Notes: generated by a model from the letters alone, not told the origin. DNA of 64,000 nt from Zeus faber (GCA_960531495.1 OY482859.1:10193661-10257660), one strand, 5' to 3'. Numbered from the stretch's first letter, positions 16,401 to 29,383 are shown. Made by a program: numbers and translations.

Positions 16401-17907
16401 TGGAAAGGCATGGCTAGACAAGCTATCCTCGCCCCTGCCCCTAACCCACCCACCCCCCCAAATAAAACAAAAATACAAATAAAACACTGATTTTTAGGGC
16501 TCTGCATCCCCCTCCCCCCCGCTCCACCCTCAACCCCGGGAACACAACGCTGCAGTGAGGTTTCAGAGCATTGCAGGGCTTTCGATTCGAAAAGTAAGGA
16601 GGTGACCTGACTTCGCGCTTACCACGACAACGGCTCCTTTTCTCGCCAACCACGTGCACATTTACAGTTGTGCTGGCGAGAAGGACCTAAAACGACAAAT
16701 GTAAAAGGGTTAAACACAAACTAGACGAAACAGAAATAGACGAAGGCTGAGGGGACGTCGGGAGCGGATGTTTTGAATTCCATAGGATGTATATATACCT
16801 TGCAAATGGACGACATAGTTAACTTAGCTAATGACTTTCTCACATGTTGCAGTTGCTTACGTTAGCATTTCAGTATAATGGAACACACAGAACGTGCGGG
16901 GCGATTATTTTTATTTTATTTCTTTACAGAATTTCTTTGCGTCCAAATAACCATTACAGTAAAACAAAAACAAAAAACACCACAAAGCCAGTGAGTCCCG
17001 TCGCCACAGAAGAAAACCAACAACAACAAAAAAAAGCCGGACAATTGTATGAAGCACGTTGTGCAGAAGTTGTTCTGACGGCAAACCGTCACGGCGCCTA
17101 CATTCGCAAGAGTAACGTGACATTCTGCCGACTTTGACACTGGCTTCTAAAGACGTAATACGTATCTGTGAAATTCAGCAGAAGGGTTTGTGCCACTGTC
17201 TCTGGGACCCCCACCCTCTACCCCCGCCCAAAAAAAAAGCGCTTTAATGTGAATTGACTCCACCGATTCCGTAGATTATCACAGCATTTACTTTTGGCTT
17301 CCTCTCCAAAACGCTCACCCACAGGCAGTTTTTCTCTGTCTGGTATCAGCTTGTACCAAATGCCAAAGCAGAGGTTTTTTGTTTTTCTTTCCAGTTTTAA
17401 TGAAGCAGAGCACGCACGGGATGACGTTTGAGAGTTGCACTTGGTTTTAGTGCTCGGTGTTCGGCAGCGATGCCCATGTGTTTGTTTTTTTAAATGTTAT
17501 TCTCACCATTGTATGTGTTCATTAATGGTTGTAAAAATTAACTTTTTTTCCGCTTAGCTCAGCTTGCCTTACGAACTCAGTTTAATACGTGCACTGAAGG
17601 AGTGATGTAACATTTAATGAATAGGCTTTTGACTCGAACGTTTGCGATGACGTACAGTAACTCCCCCGTCTCTCACCCGTCCCTGTTACTGCATATTATC
17701 ATCAACTCTTTAGTCTTCGAGGTTTCGCTGACTCATGTGTTTGGATTATTTTATTTAATTGCAGTGTTTTTTGTTCATATTGTTTCAATAATAATAAAAA
17801 AAATAATAAAAAATAAAAAACTCGACACAGGATCTTTCCGGCTGTTTCTTTCCAATTTTCTTTTTGCTTCTGCTTCTGCTGTGAATTGTCATTTGTTATA
17901 GTATTGT
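16401..17907. other. intergenic or 3'-untranslated DNA, no gene recognised
   Basis: AT-rich with several AATAAA-like words (16459, about 17797-17815) that could be polyadenylation signals for the podoplanin-like gene. None can be chosen without transcripts. No protein frame resembles a known family. Confidence 0.4.
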
Positions 17908-18659
17908 CAGTGGTGGAAGAAGTACTCAGCGCTTTTACTCAAGTAAAATTATTAAGATTATTATCGTGAAAGTGTGCCACATTGGTAATAGTGTATTCGT
18001 AAATAGTATTTATTATAAAATGTACTTAAAGTATTAAAAATGCGAGCCTATAATACTTTTGATACCTATAGTACAAGTGCTACAGTGCCTTCTTTTCTGC
18101 AGTCAATGCTCATGCAGATCCAGATTACAATTTGCAAAAAATATATATATATTTTTTTCAATCATTTACAAATGTGAATATAAATGTTCAAAATTTTCTT
18201 TCAAATGCTTTTTTCAGCGCACAATGAAAAGTAATTGCACCAGAGGTAGTTGGTGGGTAATTTATATCTGTTCTTCTGCCCTCACCACGTGTAGCCGTAT
18301 GCAGTGGGCTAAACACTCTCCCAATAAGTACCCGGAGACAGGAGCTCACTTTTTCTGTCTTTAAGAAGCCGTGTAAAACTGTGGAACAGTGCAGAAATAT
18401 GAAGATTAACAATCAATCTCTGTGCTGACGTAGTTGCTCTGTTAATACGTTGTCATAGCTCCTACCCTGTATGCATACACCAACACCATGAATGAACTCA
18501 CAGACTGCCCTTTCCCAAGCACCAGGCTGATGGAATCGATTCAAATCCGAGTCTTGAGACGTTTCTGTCTGGCTATCTTATCTCTGGCTAAGTCCTGATG
18601 TCATACTACCATCACAATGCTATGATGTCAGCATACAGACTGGGGGGGGGGGGGGGGGT

Positions 18660-19310
18660 CGTCCGTTGCTCATCGCAGCATCATTAAGTTTGGCTGCAGC
18701 ACGTTCTTTAGATCTCATGTGGGAAAATCACAGCGTCGTCAGCATACATTTGGATGCCGACTCGGAGGAGATCATTAACATGTATACCAAATTAGAGTGG
18801 TCCTAAAACAGACCCTGGAGGGGACCCCTGCGGTACAGCTAGCAGATGAGGAACACGTACGGCCCGCTCGTGTACATTGTCTCCTCTTCCATCCAGGCCA
18901 GGGCATCGACGGATAAATAACCTTTCGAATTTTTTTTTTTTTTAAGGCAAAGCATTTTGATTCACCGTGTCCAACGCCTTCTTAAAAATCATAAAAATAA
19001 AATAAAAACACGACTCCCAACAACACCCCCTTTAATCAAGATGACTTTTGATTGGTTCAACAAACAATGAAAAAGCCAATTTGCCCTTTCGGTCAAGCGA
19101 TGCTTTCGGAAACCAACAAAAGAGTAAATACACCTTCATTTAAATGAGAGACCAGCTGATCACAAACCACCTTTTGTACAAGTTTAGAAGCCATTGGAAG
19201 AATACTCCCATCGTTTGACGGGATACAGCGGTCACTACCGCAGCCTTCCCGGAAGAAGGAAAATAGGAGTTTGTTATTAATAGATTTATCAGCTGAGGTA
19301 AAGGCGTGCA
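18660..19310 (-). pseudogene. LINE reverse-transcriptase fragment, decayed
   Basis: Read on the minus strand, pieces of a non-LTR reverse transcriptase appear in order: SILPMASKLVQKVVCDQLVS (near 19190-19130), FKKALDTVNQNA (near 18990), then QGSPPGSVLGPL and the catalytic MYADDAVIF (near 18830-18740). YADD is the polymerase active-site motif. Frameshifts, stops and deletions separate the pieces. Minus-strand open frames up to about 19800 may be its upstream part. I cannot name the clade with confidence. Confidence 0.65.
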
Positions 19311-20379
19311 TAGCATGGGTTCATCTTTTTTTTTTTTTTATACCACTGACTTCATCAATATCAAAGACAACTTTCGACTTCGACCTTCCAGCAATCAAGT
19401 CATTTCATTGCTGTAGATTCTGAGACATTTTCAATGGCGAAAACGGGGAATTCCTCGCTCGCAGGTTCGACAACTCTTCATCTTACACCAAAGAGCTCGG
19501 CCGTACTCTGCGCTGAATCCACCAGGAATGAGCTGGACTGTGGCTGTGTGCGTTCTTTGTCTTCCGTCACTTCTGATCGTGACTTCATTACCCAAATCCT
19601 TTGTCATTCCATTCATCGTTTTCTCAAATGAGTTGACTATTTCCCTTCGAGTAACCACGGTCAATTGTGTTTTTTCTACGCAAATGGGAGACCTTCTTGC
19701 AGAATTCCTGGGTAGTCCCGCTGACCCGGCACGGTACTCGGCGCCTTTCCTACGTCGCCAGGCCGCAGAGCACCGCTCCAGTCCGGCTGCTTTCATCCAT
19801 CCTCAAATGGACTGACTTGAGATTTCGAGTACAGCTTGACGTTAAGAAAAAACGTTCACCCTCCCGTCAGTATTAAAAAAACCAAAACAAAAAAAAACGC
19901 TGTTTCGTCGTTTTTCTTCAAAATGAAGGTCGAGATTATGATCCGACCTTCCTGTTAACGGATTAAAATATGTTTTCAATACTTCAGGTTTTGGTTTTTT
20001 TTATACTAAAAAAAAATAGGACTGAGTAACCCGGCTTGGGCCTTCACTAATAAATTATACTGATCTGATATACTTGTTGTTACTGTTCAGCGTCTCGGCA
20101 GGTGAACTGCGTTCCCCCCATGTATTCAACGGGAATATTTAACTCCACGGTTGGACATTTTCCTCGGTTTTGAAAAAATGCTGAGAGATAAAAAAAAAAA
20201 CAACAACAATGAAGGAACGCGAATCTGGAAAAATCAAATTGTCCTTCAAGAAAGGTTTTCTTCAACTTATCCGGCTGCTCCTGGCCATTTTAGAAAGGCG
20301 CCAAATGGCGGCTTTTGCTTTCAGAATCCCGCAAGGAATTAAGATGCACTTGGACACATTTAAAATGTTCAGAACGTAC

Positions 20380-20800
20380 AGCAGAACTCCTGCCGCTCTG
20401 CCCGATTTTCTATCTCTCCGAAAAACACGATGCCCGGGGAACGCCCGCAAGACCTTCCGCCTGGTTCACCGGCTGGAAGAATTAAAACTTTCCCTTTTAT
20501 CCGCCGCTGCCTTAAAAACGTCGAAAGATTGCACTTTGCAGGGGTTGAGTCCGACGTCGCAAAAGCGGTCGTCGCCCCCTCGACGTCGCACACCAGCTCG
20601 GGGGCGTCCGACGACAGGGGGTCTCGCTCCGCCTTGCGCCTTTTTCCGCCACCCGGGATTTTTCGGAATACGCGGCCGGAGGACTCCGCCGGGCGGGAGG
20701 TGGCGCAAATGGCATCGCAGGGCACTGCGGGCTGAGCGGCAACGACGCAGCGAGGGCAGCGAGGGGAACCGAGGCGTAAGAGACCAGCACTGAGAAAATG
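20380..20800. other. CpG-rich segment with open frames on both strands
   Basis: A block rich in CG dinucleotides inside otherwise AT-rich repeat DNA. Open frames run through it on the plus strand (20209-20793) and on the minus strand in several frames. I recognise no domain. High GC content lowers the stop-codon density, which alone can explain the frames. It could be a small CpG island, a retrocopied exon, or part of the surrounding transposon. Confidence 0.4.
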
Positions 20801-21691
20801 TGGCAGAGTAAAAAAAGTACAGGGTATGAAGAGATACTCGCACATTTGACTTAAGTGCAGTAGCAAGGTACTCGTACTGTGCTGCTCTCCACCTGGGCGC
20901 CAGGTCTGCTTTCCTCACCGTGGACCATGGTGACATCATCGCTTTTCCACAGCCTGCACGCATTCCTGAGCGCCGCAGTCGTCGGTCTTGTCTCGTCGGC
21001 ACAAGACGGGTCGGGAGAGCCCGTCAGACACCCCCGTGACCCTCGTCTCCTAACGCCATCGTCTTCCAAGTCGCTCACGGCGACGCAAAGTAACGCGGTA
21101 CAAGCAGTTTGTCACCGTGCCCTTTTCGAGGATCTGTAGATACTGCGCAATATTCCGTTTCGAGAGACTTGTGACTTTTACTCCGCTATATTCAAAGCAA
21201 ATATCTATATACTTTTTCAATCTTCTACATTTTTGAACACAATCACGTTCCCTTTGTTTGTACTCATCTGCAGAAAAAAAAGTAGCACTTTATGAAGTAT
21301 TATAAGCTCTGTTGTATCAGGGACCCGGATATGACCAGTACTTTTACTTTAAATACTCCAAGTGCCTTGAAGAGCAAAATGTCAATGTGGTACCTTCACA
21401 TTCACTAGAGTCATTGTGTCTCAGGGTATTTGTACCTTAACTTAGAGGAAAAGATCTGAGTACTTCTTCCACCACTGGTCATCACCCAGCATCCAGGCGC
21501 TGGCTTCTGATTGGCTCGTTCGTCCGATGCATATTATCGTTATTATTGTTTAAAAGAAACGTAAAAAAAACCAAAAAAAAACCTCCCCGCTTCAAAATGG
21601 GAGACAAACACCACCAAATATGGAGAAACACGGCTGGAAACCGTTGGGTCGGTTAAGCCCTCTGACAGCGAGGTGTGTTTTTTACATCGTG

Positions 21692-21755
<64 letters not shown>

Positions 21756-21830
21756 GTGTGCCTGCGTGTGCCTGTGTGTGCGTGAGTGTGCGCGCGCGTG
21801 CGTGCGTGAGTGTGAGAGTGTGTGTGTGTT
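21692..21830. repeat. (TG)n microsatellite with CG-containing variants
   Basis: About 30 pure TG units followed by interrupted GTGTGCCTGCGTG-type units. Confidence 0.93.
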
Positions 21831-21919
21831 TCCCTGAGAAGCTGTTAGGCCGAGGCAGGACTCCAGGGCAGCACAGAGATGTTCTGTGTTTCGCCCCCCT
21901 CTCCTTCGTGTGGTTTTAG

Positions 21920-22281
21920 GCACCGTCCCAGACGCCCAGCGCCGCCCCGGCAGCACCACCCCGGCGCGGGCCGTGCCGCCGGGCCTTGCGCCCTCCCTCC
22001 CGCAGCTCGACGCTTCTCGCCCTCCCCGAGAACAATGGAGCCTTTTCAGAGGGTCGGATGGAGACTCCTGTGAGCCGCTACAGGAAGGTAGTTTGCTGGA
22101 CGCCCCGCACACTCATCCGACCCTCCCTCTCCCCGTGCCACAGGCGGTGCGGCGGCAAATTCTGCACATCGCTAAGGGGTGGAGTCACTTCCTGGGTGGG
22201 GTCACTTCCTGGGCGTGGCCAAACAAACAACGCACGCGGCCGCATACTCAGACGCTCTCCGATGACTACGTCAACGCTTAG
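21920..22281 (+). other. GC-rich open segment, possible exon(s), unidentified
   Basis: A pyrimidine-ending acceptor-like site (GTGGTTTTAG) precedes a GC-rich stretch that stays open in one plus-strand frame for about 120 residues and ends SDDYVNA-stop. Within it lie a possible donor (GGAAG/GTAGTT at 22087) and a possible acceptor (GTGCCACAG at 22141). Splicing those two would leave that frame and reach a stop quickly, so an unspliced reading and a spliced one disagree. The tail resembles the GRB2-binding YVN motifs of LAT-type adaptors, but a six-residue match proves little. Treat as unidentified. Confidence 0.25.
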
Positions 22282-22959
22282 GATGAAGTTGAGCTCAGAC
22301 CGCGCTCATGTCCTGACTGTCCTGTTCCGACAGTCTGCCTGGGGGGGGTGGGGGGGGGGGGTGAACCCTCTCAGCTTTTCGACTGTTTCTTTTTAAATTG
22401 TGAATTGGCTGCAAATTAAAACATGAAAGTGCCGATTCCACAATATTGTCTGTGCTGGGGGTATTGCACTTCAGGTCCCAGAATAGCGTTTTTTGCCTTC
22501 ATCTGATCGGTTCATTTATTTTGGGGGGTTTTGGTGTTTTGGTGGTCGCAAGAGCTGGCGGGGACATTTTGTTCTCTTTTTTTTGTGAATTTTCATCCAT
22601 ATGGACCGTTTACTGGCCACAGCTAGCCACGCCACGCCGCTCTGTCAGCTTCACCACGGTGGCCTTTCACCCCTTGCGCGTGGCCAACCCCGCCACCAAC
22701 AATGGAAACAGCGGGAGTGGGGAGTACAGAACAGAGGGAGTACCTGCACAGCGCAAATACATTGAATAGCTGTTTCTTATATAAACAGTGCAGGCAAAAG
22801 ATAAAAACATTGGATGAATATTAAATATGGGTTTTGTTTTCATAAAGTAATCTCGAGGATTACCACTTTAATATGGAGGGGTTTTTTCACGCATAGGCCC
22901 ATCCATACATAGTCAGTGTTTTCTTGTGATTTGTGGGCCATTGTGGGTGTCTGTATCGG

Positions 22960-23122
<163 letters not shown>

Positions 23123-23431
23123 CAGAGGGAGACACATCAGAGGAATCGCCTCAGCAGCAGCAGCAGCAGCAAACAGACGGAAAAGACTTTTCCTCGCAAC
23201 AAAAACCCCAGAACTTCGTGGATGGATTTATTTTCCCTTCATCTTGAGTCACTTCCAAATGAAAACGTCGTTGTGACGCCGCGTGTTTATCGCGGAGGAA
23301 AACTGCATCGTCTGAAAAGGGATTTTTGTGCTGTTAACTCTTACTCGGCATAATAATAATAATAATTCTCTCAGCGGAAATAGCTAATGTGCTGAAGTCC
23401 CATAATTGTTTAAACTGTGGATGTCTTCAGG

Positions 23432-23539
<108 letters not shown>

Positions 23540-23989
23540 CGATACCAGACTGTCGTGCGGATCTGGCTAAACTTCGGTTTTGGCACATATTTGTGTCTGC
23601 CCTACTCACCACTTTGGAAAGCAGACAAACTGTGTCATAACACAACCGCTCTGAGTCAGGAGGAAATTAAATTCACTGGTGAGATTCTGGACACATGACA
23701 ACGCCTCAAAGCTGTTCAAATAAAGCCTCATATCATTAAGGTCATTATTAGATATATTTTGGGTTAATCCAAACTTTGGCAGCGGTAATATCCTTGTTGA
23801 GATCACATATACTGACTCTGTGAGACATAATTCACTTCAACAAAGCATCAACAAAAAAAATTCAATAAGGTGTGATTGATGACTGCAAAGGCATACTCCG
23901 GTTTTTTGAGAAATTGTTTTTTTTGGGGGGTAAGATAGACTATTTTACCCAGATTGAGAAGGTCCGTACCAATTGCACGGTATAGAGAT

Positions 23990-23995
<6 letters not shown>

Positions 23996-24036
<41 letters not shown>

Positions 24037-24052
24037 GTGTGCGTGTGTGTGA
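23996..24052. repeat. (TG)n microsatellite
   Basis: About 27 TG units with two CG interruptions. Further shorter TG runs follow at 24163-24196 and 24299-24334, the first beside a 20-base G run at 24130-24149. Confidence 0.93.
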
Positions 24053-24159
24053 GGGGAATGCAAGCAGGATGAGCTTGTGATGTCATGAGCGAAATGTCAG
24101 TCCCTCAGGCTTTGAGAAGCTCAGACAGCTGGGGGGGGGGGGGGGGGGGTTTGAGTGAC

Positions 24160-24198
<39 letters not shown>

Positions 24199-24296
24199 TT
24201 TGTTAATGAGAGAGGAGAAGCCATGTTGGTGTGTTTATTTTGTGTAGCAACGTGTGAATATGAATATGATTTGTTGTCGAGATAAATACTGTATCT

Positions 24297-24339
<43 letters not shown>

Positions 24340-24589
24340 TCCATATGAAATGTGTGTGTGCACAATCTACAGTTGATCCTCCCTGCACGTCTGGGGTCAT
24401 AGCAGATAAAATGTTATTCTATCTCAGAAACAGGACGTTGATCACGCCCAACAGAGACGAGGATCTGCGAGGCCTCAATTATTTAGGACCTCAGCTCTGG
24501 ATCTCTTCCTCCATCCTTGTTTTTTTTTTTTTTTATTATCTTTCAGCCAAAACAATAATTTAAGCTGAACAATATAAGTTGATACGTCT

Positions 24590-25352
24590 GCCGCCCTCTG
24601 TTCTGTGGTCCGCATGCTCGGCGGCCGGGGGCCTGACCGGAGGCCTGATGGGGGCGGAGAGCTGCCCAACATGGCGGGCTGCTCCGCGCCCGTGGCTCGT
24701 CGCTGCAGGTGGGGTGCCACCGGGTACAGGAGGCGGGCGTGCTAGGGCGCGGCCGGGTCCGGAAGGCGGGGGGGGGGTCTGCGCGGTCGCTCCCCTGCCC
24801 GCTGCGCCCCTGCGTCGATGGGGCGGCTGCCATCTTGCCTGTCACGCTCCTGCCCCAGCGTGCTTCTCGTCCGTCCCGAGATTTTAATCCCAGTCATTTG
24901 AGCTTTGAACACATAGGCTCGCACACCAATCCTACTCCGAACAACACTCCACCCGACCAGGGTCTGCGGGGCAGGAGGGGCGCGAGTGATTTGGGTTCAA
25001 CTTGCCTGAAGGACTCACACCCCCACACCACTCAATTTCAACTGCAATTGCCAACAGCACACATTGAGCACTGGGGTTTACCGGGGTGGCGGGTCGCTGG
25101 CGGGTCGGTGTGGGGGGCGTGGTTGGCCAGGGGGTGGCCGGGTGGGCCCCCGCCGGCTGGGCTGGAGTCCTGGCAGTTTGCGCCTGTTGGCTTGAGGTGT
25201 ACTGCGACCTGGGGGGGCTGCTAGCTGTTGTGGGTGTGGGTTGGGGTGTGGGGGACATCCAGGGCTTACATCCAGGTGCTGAGCACACTCTGTTATGTGG
25301 ATGGGCCCTAGGCGCCCTCGGCCGGGTGGGGCGTCTGGTCGGCTGCAGTGGG
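24590..25352. repeat. GC-rich repeat-like block
   Basis: GC content rises sharply between two AT-rich stretches, with GGGGCGG, GGGTGGCCGGGTGG and CCACACCACTC-like low-complexity words. It ends in a CA microsatellite. Open frames on both strands are Pro/Gly/Arg-rich and recall no protein. It is more like a dispersed fish repeat or minisatellite-rich block than an exon. Confidence 0.35.

Positions 25353-25421
<69 letters not shown>
25353..25421. repeat. (CA)n microsatellite
   Basis: About 34 uninterrupted CA units at the right edge of the GC-rich block. Confidence 0.96.
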
Positions 25422-25425
<4 letters not shown>

Positions 25426-28080
25426 GGCGGTCCCATCACACACACAATCACACCTGCTTTAAATGCACCCCAGCACCCTCCTGGTTGCAACCCTCTCCTT
25501 TCCTCCCTCATTTCAAGATTCAAGACTCAAGAGGCTCATTAATTTACTGCCATAACTATGAAGAGGCCACGTGCACAATTGTAGTTCTAGTTTTCCTGGA
25601 CCTGATTAACTCTGTTTTTCAATCCATGTTGTCGTCCAATGTTTATGTTTTTGGGTAAATGTTGTTTGGTTCTATGTTTAATTATCTTACCCGTGGTGAA
25701 TCACCCCCTCTTGGAGCAGTGATCAGTTGTTTATGGACCCAAACATGGTAACTAGTTCTCCAAAGAGGGTGGTTGGTGGTGGCTCTGTAGAACCAAAAAC
25801 TGTGCTCTTGCAGGAGTCTTGATGATTTAAGAAATAATAAAGAGTTGCATTGCAGGTTGAGAAGTTGAACTTGACACAAATACTCTGTGTTGTATGCACT
25901 GCATGCTGACAGCAAGGGTTAAAAAATAATAAATAAATAAAATGAAATAAGTTCATATGTATTATGTCAAGTCATGTCCAGTGATAACAGTTTATCTCTA
26001 CAGCCCAGATTCTCAAAGGGTGTATTTTGCTAACTGAACTCAAAAGATAATTCAGGAGTATATGTGTGGTGGTAGATAAAAAAAAAACAGAAACCAAAAG
26101 TACAAATACGACCTTGGAAAAGGCAGAACTGAAAAAAACAAAATGATTTGAAATGATTGCTTGAACTTGAACTACATTAAAAAGAAAAATGATAAAAAAA
26201 ATATGTATAACGTGAAAAATGTTTGATGCCTGTTGTTATTTTGGCCCAGAGGAACGTCATTCAGGTTCGTAGTTCGGCTGCGTACACTGTCAGTGCTCAT
26301 ACAGTCATTTTGAACTTTTGTACCAAATGAGTGTCTGAAATAATATCATATTTATGATCCTGCCGCTGTCCTGGGTTATTTATGGGTAAGGAACGAGGGG
26401 CTGTAAATGTACCGAAATGTGTTGTTTTTTAACAAATCAACTGCTCTGCTTTCAACAAATGTGCTGTGGCTGGAATCTTTTCTTTTCAGCTGCAACTCAC
26501 ATCGTGCCTGAAAGGCTGGCCGGAGCCTCAAGTTGAACCCGTTGTCTTTGATACTGTCGGCGACTATAAACAAAGACGACCAAAGTCTTCCCCTTTCTTC
26601 CACGAACCTTGTCGATGTGTGAAGTTGTGCCAGAGGACGGGTTTTAGTGGGAAATCTTGAAAAACAGACAGATAAAGCCTCCTTCTGTCGCCGATTTGTG
26701 CACAGGACTAGTTAGCAGACCGTATAATAAGGGATAACGGTATAACTGTATCCTCTACACTCAAATTGGATTCCTCACCACCAGTCTTAATCACCGGCCT
26801 TTTTAACCCCTGAACGTTGGAGCTGCACTTCACTACACGTGAAGAGCGCGGTGTGATGTTGTTTTTTTAATCATCTAGGGAGAGACACGGGTTGGGATTC
26901 CCCGTCAACGCTGAGCGAGTCATCACAGGCTTCGTTATCAAAAGGAATGATGTGGCGGCGACTGGTTAGTAACACAAGGACACCGAAGGTCGGCGGATCA
27001 TCAATTTCAAAAGAAGTCCCGTCGTGCAGAGTTCTATCCCGTGTTTTCCGATCGAAACCTCGGATTTCCCAGTTGCTTCGCAGCCCTTCGCCTTGCTTGC
27101 TGACTGGTGTTCTGACGTGTTCTCTTTTTCTCTTCATCGTGGGCAGGGCTCTCCGGATGGCTTTTTCGACAGTGAGCAGCTGCTAAAATTTGCTGACTTG
27201 ACGGAAGCCTCTGGAGGAGAAACAAACAAAACCTTGTTGCCTGCACAGCTGCAACGCACATCATGTCTGAACGACTCGCCGGAGCCTTGAGTCGCACCCG
27301 TCGAGAGGGTCGTTAATGCTGTCGGGGACTATAAATAAAGACGACCAGAGTCGACCGATCGGTAAATGGACTCGGCCGTGACGCTGAAGCCTGAGCTGGA
27401 TCCCACGGGGGCGGCTCGCACAGAGGGCACCGAGCGGGGTTCTTAGAGCGGAACCATTTCTCCCTCGGCCCCGTTGTTGTTTCGTCAGGGAGAAGATGCA
27501 GAGAACCTTGCAGAGAGCGAGGGGCCTTTACAAGGCGTCCCCAGTGCGGCGCGTGCACGTCTGCCATGTTGTTTCATGCGGAAACCGGCGCCCGCTGTGC
27601 CCATAATCCTAAGTACACCCAAAGCTTTGAATAGCACACAAGAACACAATGTCAGGATGCGGTTCCGGGCGTGTGTTCATTAGTCCCGTGTGCACGCCTA
27701 CAGACGCTGTCAGGGGCCGCCGTGTGTGCGTATGTGTGTGTCATCGGCTCAGGCGGAGGAAATATCGTGAGAAATTAGGACGTCGTGTCCCATTGGCGTG
27801 CTGTAGGTGCGGGGATAATGGCCGCACCGCCGTAACAATTGACTATTGTTGGCCGACACACAGAAGTGACGTCATGGTGACATACAGCTAAAACTACTAA
27901 GGATGCTCGGGGAGATGCCATGCCAAGTTGGAAGATATTGGTCACCCAGCCCTTTCTTATTGGAATAATAAATAATCTAGTCAAGGTATAGAGGACTTTA
28001 CAACAGCAGCAGTCGTACTGTTGAAGGAGCTGGAGCATGTGTCTGTCAGTGTTTGCCTGGTATGATATCTAATATATGTC
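25422..28080. other. intergenic DNA with a duplicated 110-bp segment
   Basis: No gene was recognised. Positions 26491-26590 and 27240-27350 are diverged direct copies: CTGCAACTCACATCGTGCC versus CTGCAACGCACATCATGTC, then GCCGGAGCCT, then CTGTCGGCGACTATAAACAA versus CTGTCGGGGACTATAAATAA. They probably belong to one dispersed repeat family. Confidence 0.5.
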
Positions 28081-28082
28081 AT

Positions 28083-28154
28083 GTATGTATCTATATACGT
28101 ATGTATGAATGCATGTATGTATGTATGTGTGTGTGTGTGTGTGTGGGTGTGTGT

Positions 28155-28205
<51 letters not shown>

Positions 28206-28260
28206 CGTGTGTGTGTGTGTATGTATGTATGTATGTATGTATGTGTGTATGTATGTAAGA
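28083..28260. repeat. (ATGT)n / (GT)n compound microsatellite
   Basis: ATGT units flank a core of about 38 GT units and reappear after it. Confidence 0.93.
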
Positions 28261-28440
28261 TAAGGTAAGATAAGAAAAGACATGATCATGAGTGCTATTC
28301 TCTCATCAGCAGCTCAGTAAGGAACATAATACGGGAATACATATATACATAATATGGAACGAATTCACAAATATATGTAATAGGATACGAAAAATACGAA
28401 TAAACACTACAATCTACAAATCTATATTAATATTTTAAAA

Positions 28441-28450
28441 AATATATATG

Positions 28451-28493
<43 letters not shown>
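28441..28493. repeat. (TA)n microsatellite
   Basis: TA repeats with two GTA interruptions. Confidence 0.9.
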
Positions 28494-28496
<3 letters not shown>

Positions 28497-28668
28497 TTAT
28501 TTAAAAATGTGCAAGAAAATCCAGAAACAAATATATTTCTCCATCCACAACAAATCTGTGGGAGTGGAAGCTGGAGCGGAGTGGACTGTAACTATAGCGG
28601 GTTCCAAGTTGAAGTTTGCAGACCAACCTGGCGGCATTTCTCATCATTGTGGAGCTTATCCTCTCAGT

Positions 28669-28673
28669 AGTAG

Positions 28674-28721
<48 letters not shown>

Positions 28722-28722
28722 G
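28669..28722. repeat. (TAC)n microsatellite
   Basis: About 16 perfect ACT/TAC units bounded by mirror-image AGTAGTAGT and CGAGTAGT ends, so the array could fold back at its edge. Confidence 0.93.
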
Positions 28723-29383
28723 AGTAGTTCTGTCCTGTTGTTGGTCGTTTATCGGCAACAGTCCACGCCGCTCCAGATCCACTCCGTGAACCCGCTCCTC
28801 CAGCGGGACATGTGTCACAACGCGAACAGATCCACGGAACCAGGCGTTTGAATCGGTGTTCACGTGTCTTATCGCAAGGTTTTGTCGGGAAAGGAGGAAA
28901 CAAGTTGTAAGTTTTAAAAGACGTGAAAACATAATTAGTCGCGTAGCAACGAGGCAACATTTATTTGCCAAACGCAAGAAACATCTGGTTTATTTGCCGA
29001 CATTTATGTGCGTGTTTTTTTTTAGCAGAAATCATGATACAGATTTGTGGATTGTACTATTTATTCATCTTTATTCATTTATTCATTTCCATTTGTATTC
29101 ATTTTATTATTGGTTAATTGTGACACAATTCATTCATGCAGTGAATACGGAAAATAAGAATATCGTGTATATATTCTTGTTATCGACTATATAAATGAAA
29201 AATATCATTTAGTAATTGACAACTTCAACGAATATACCGAGCATAACTTAAGTAAGTATGTACAACACACAAATATTACTGAGCGCACGCTGATATTACT
29301 ACACGCTGGCCGCCTAAACAGCGACCCCTAGCGACGCTTTCCTTTGACACACACACACACACACACGCGTGTGAATTGTATAA

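Larger units (their letters stand above)
17908..21477. mobile_element. putative composite DNA transposon with CAGTGGTGGAAG termini
   Basis: The left end CAGTGGTGGAAGAAGTACTC and the reverse complement of the right end CAGTGGTGGAAGAAGTACTC are identical over 20 bases. This is a widespread fish transposon terminus, followed by paired TACTCAAGTA-like words. The 3.6 kb between them holds a LINE fragment on the minus strand and a CpG-rich block, so the termini may flank several nested insertions or belong to two separate copies. No matching target-site duplication was found. Confidence 0.5.

Noticed and set aside
20209..20793. 194-residue plus-strand open frame
   Set aside because: Starts in AT-rich DNA and runs into a CpG-rich block; basic and low complexity; competes with equally long minus-strand frames.
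24709..25658. Frames of 160-190 residues around the GC-rich block on both strands
   Set aside because: Gly/Trp/Pro/Arg-rich composition follows GC content, and the frames run through a CA microsatellite.
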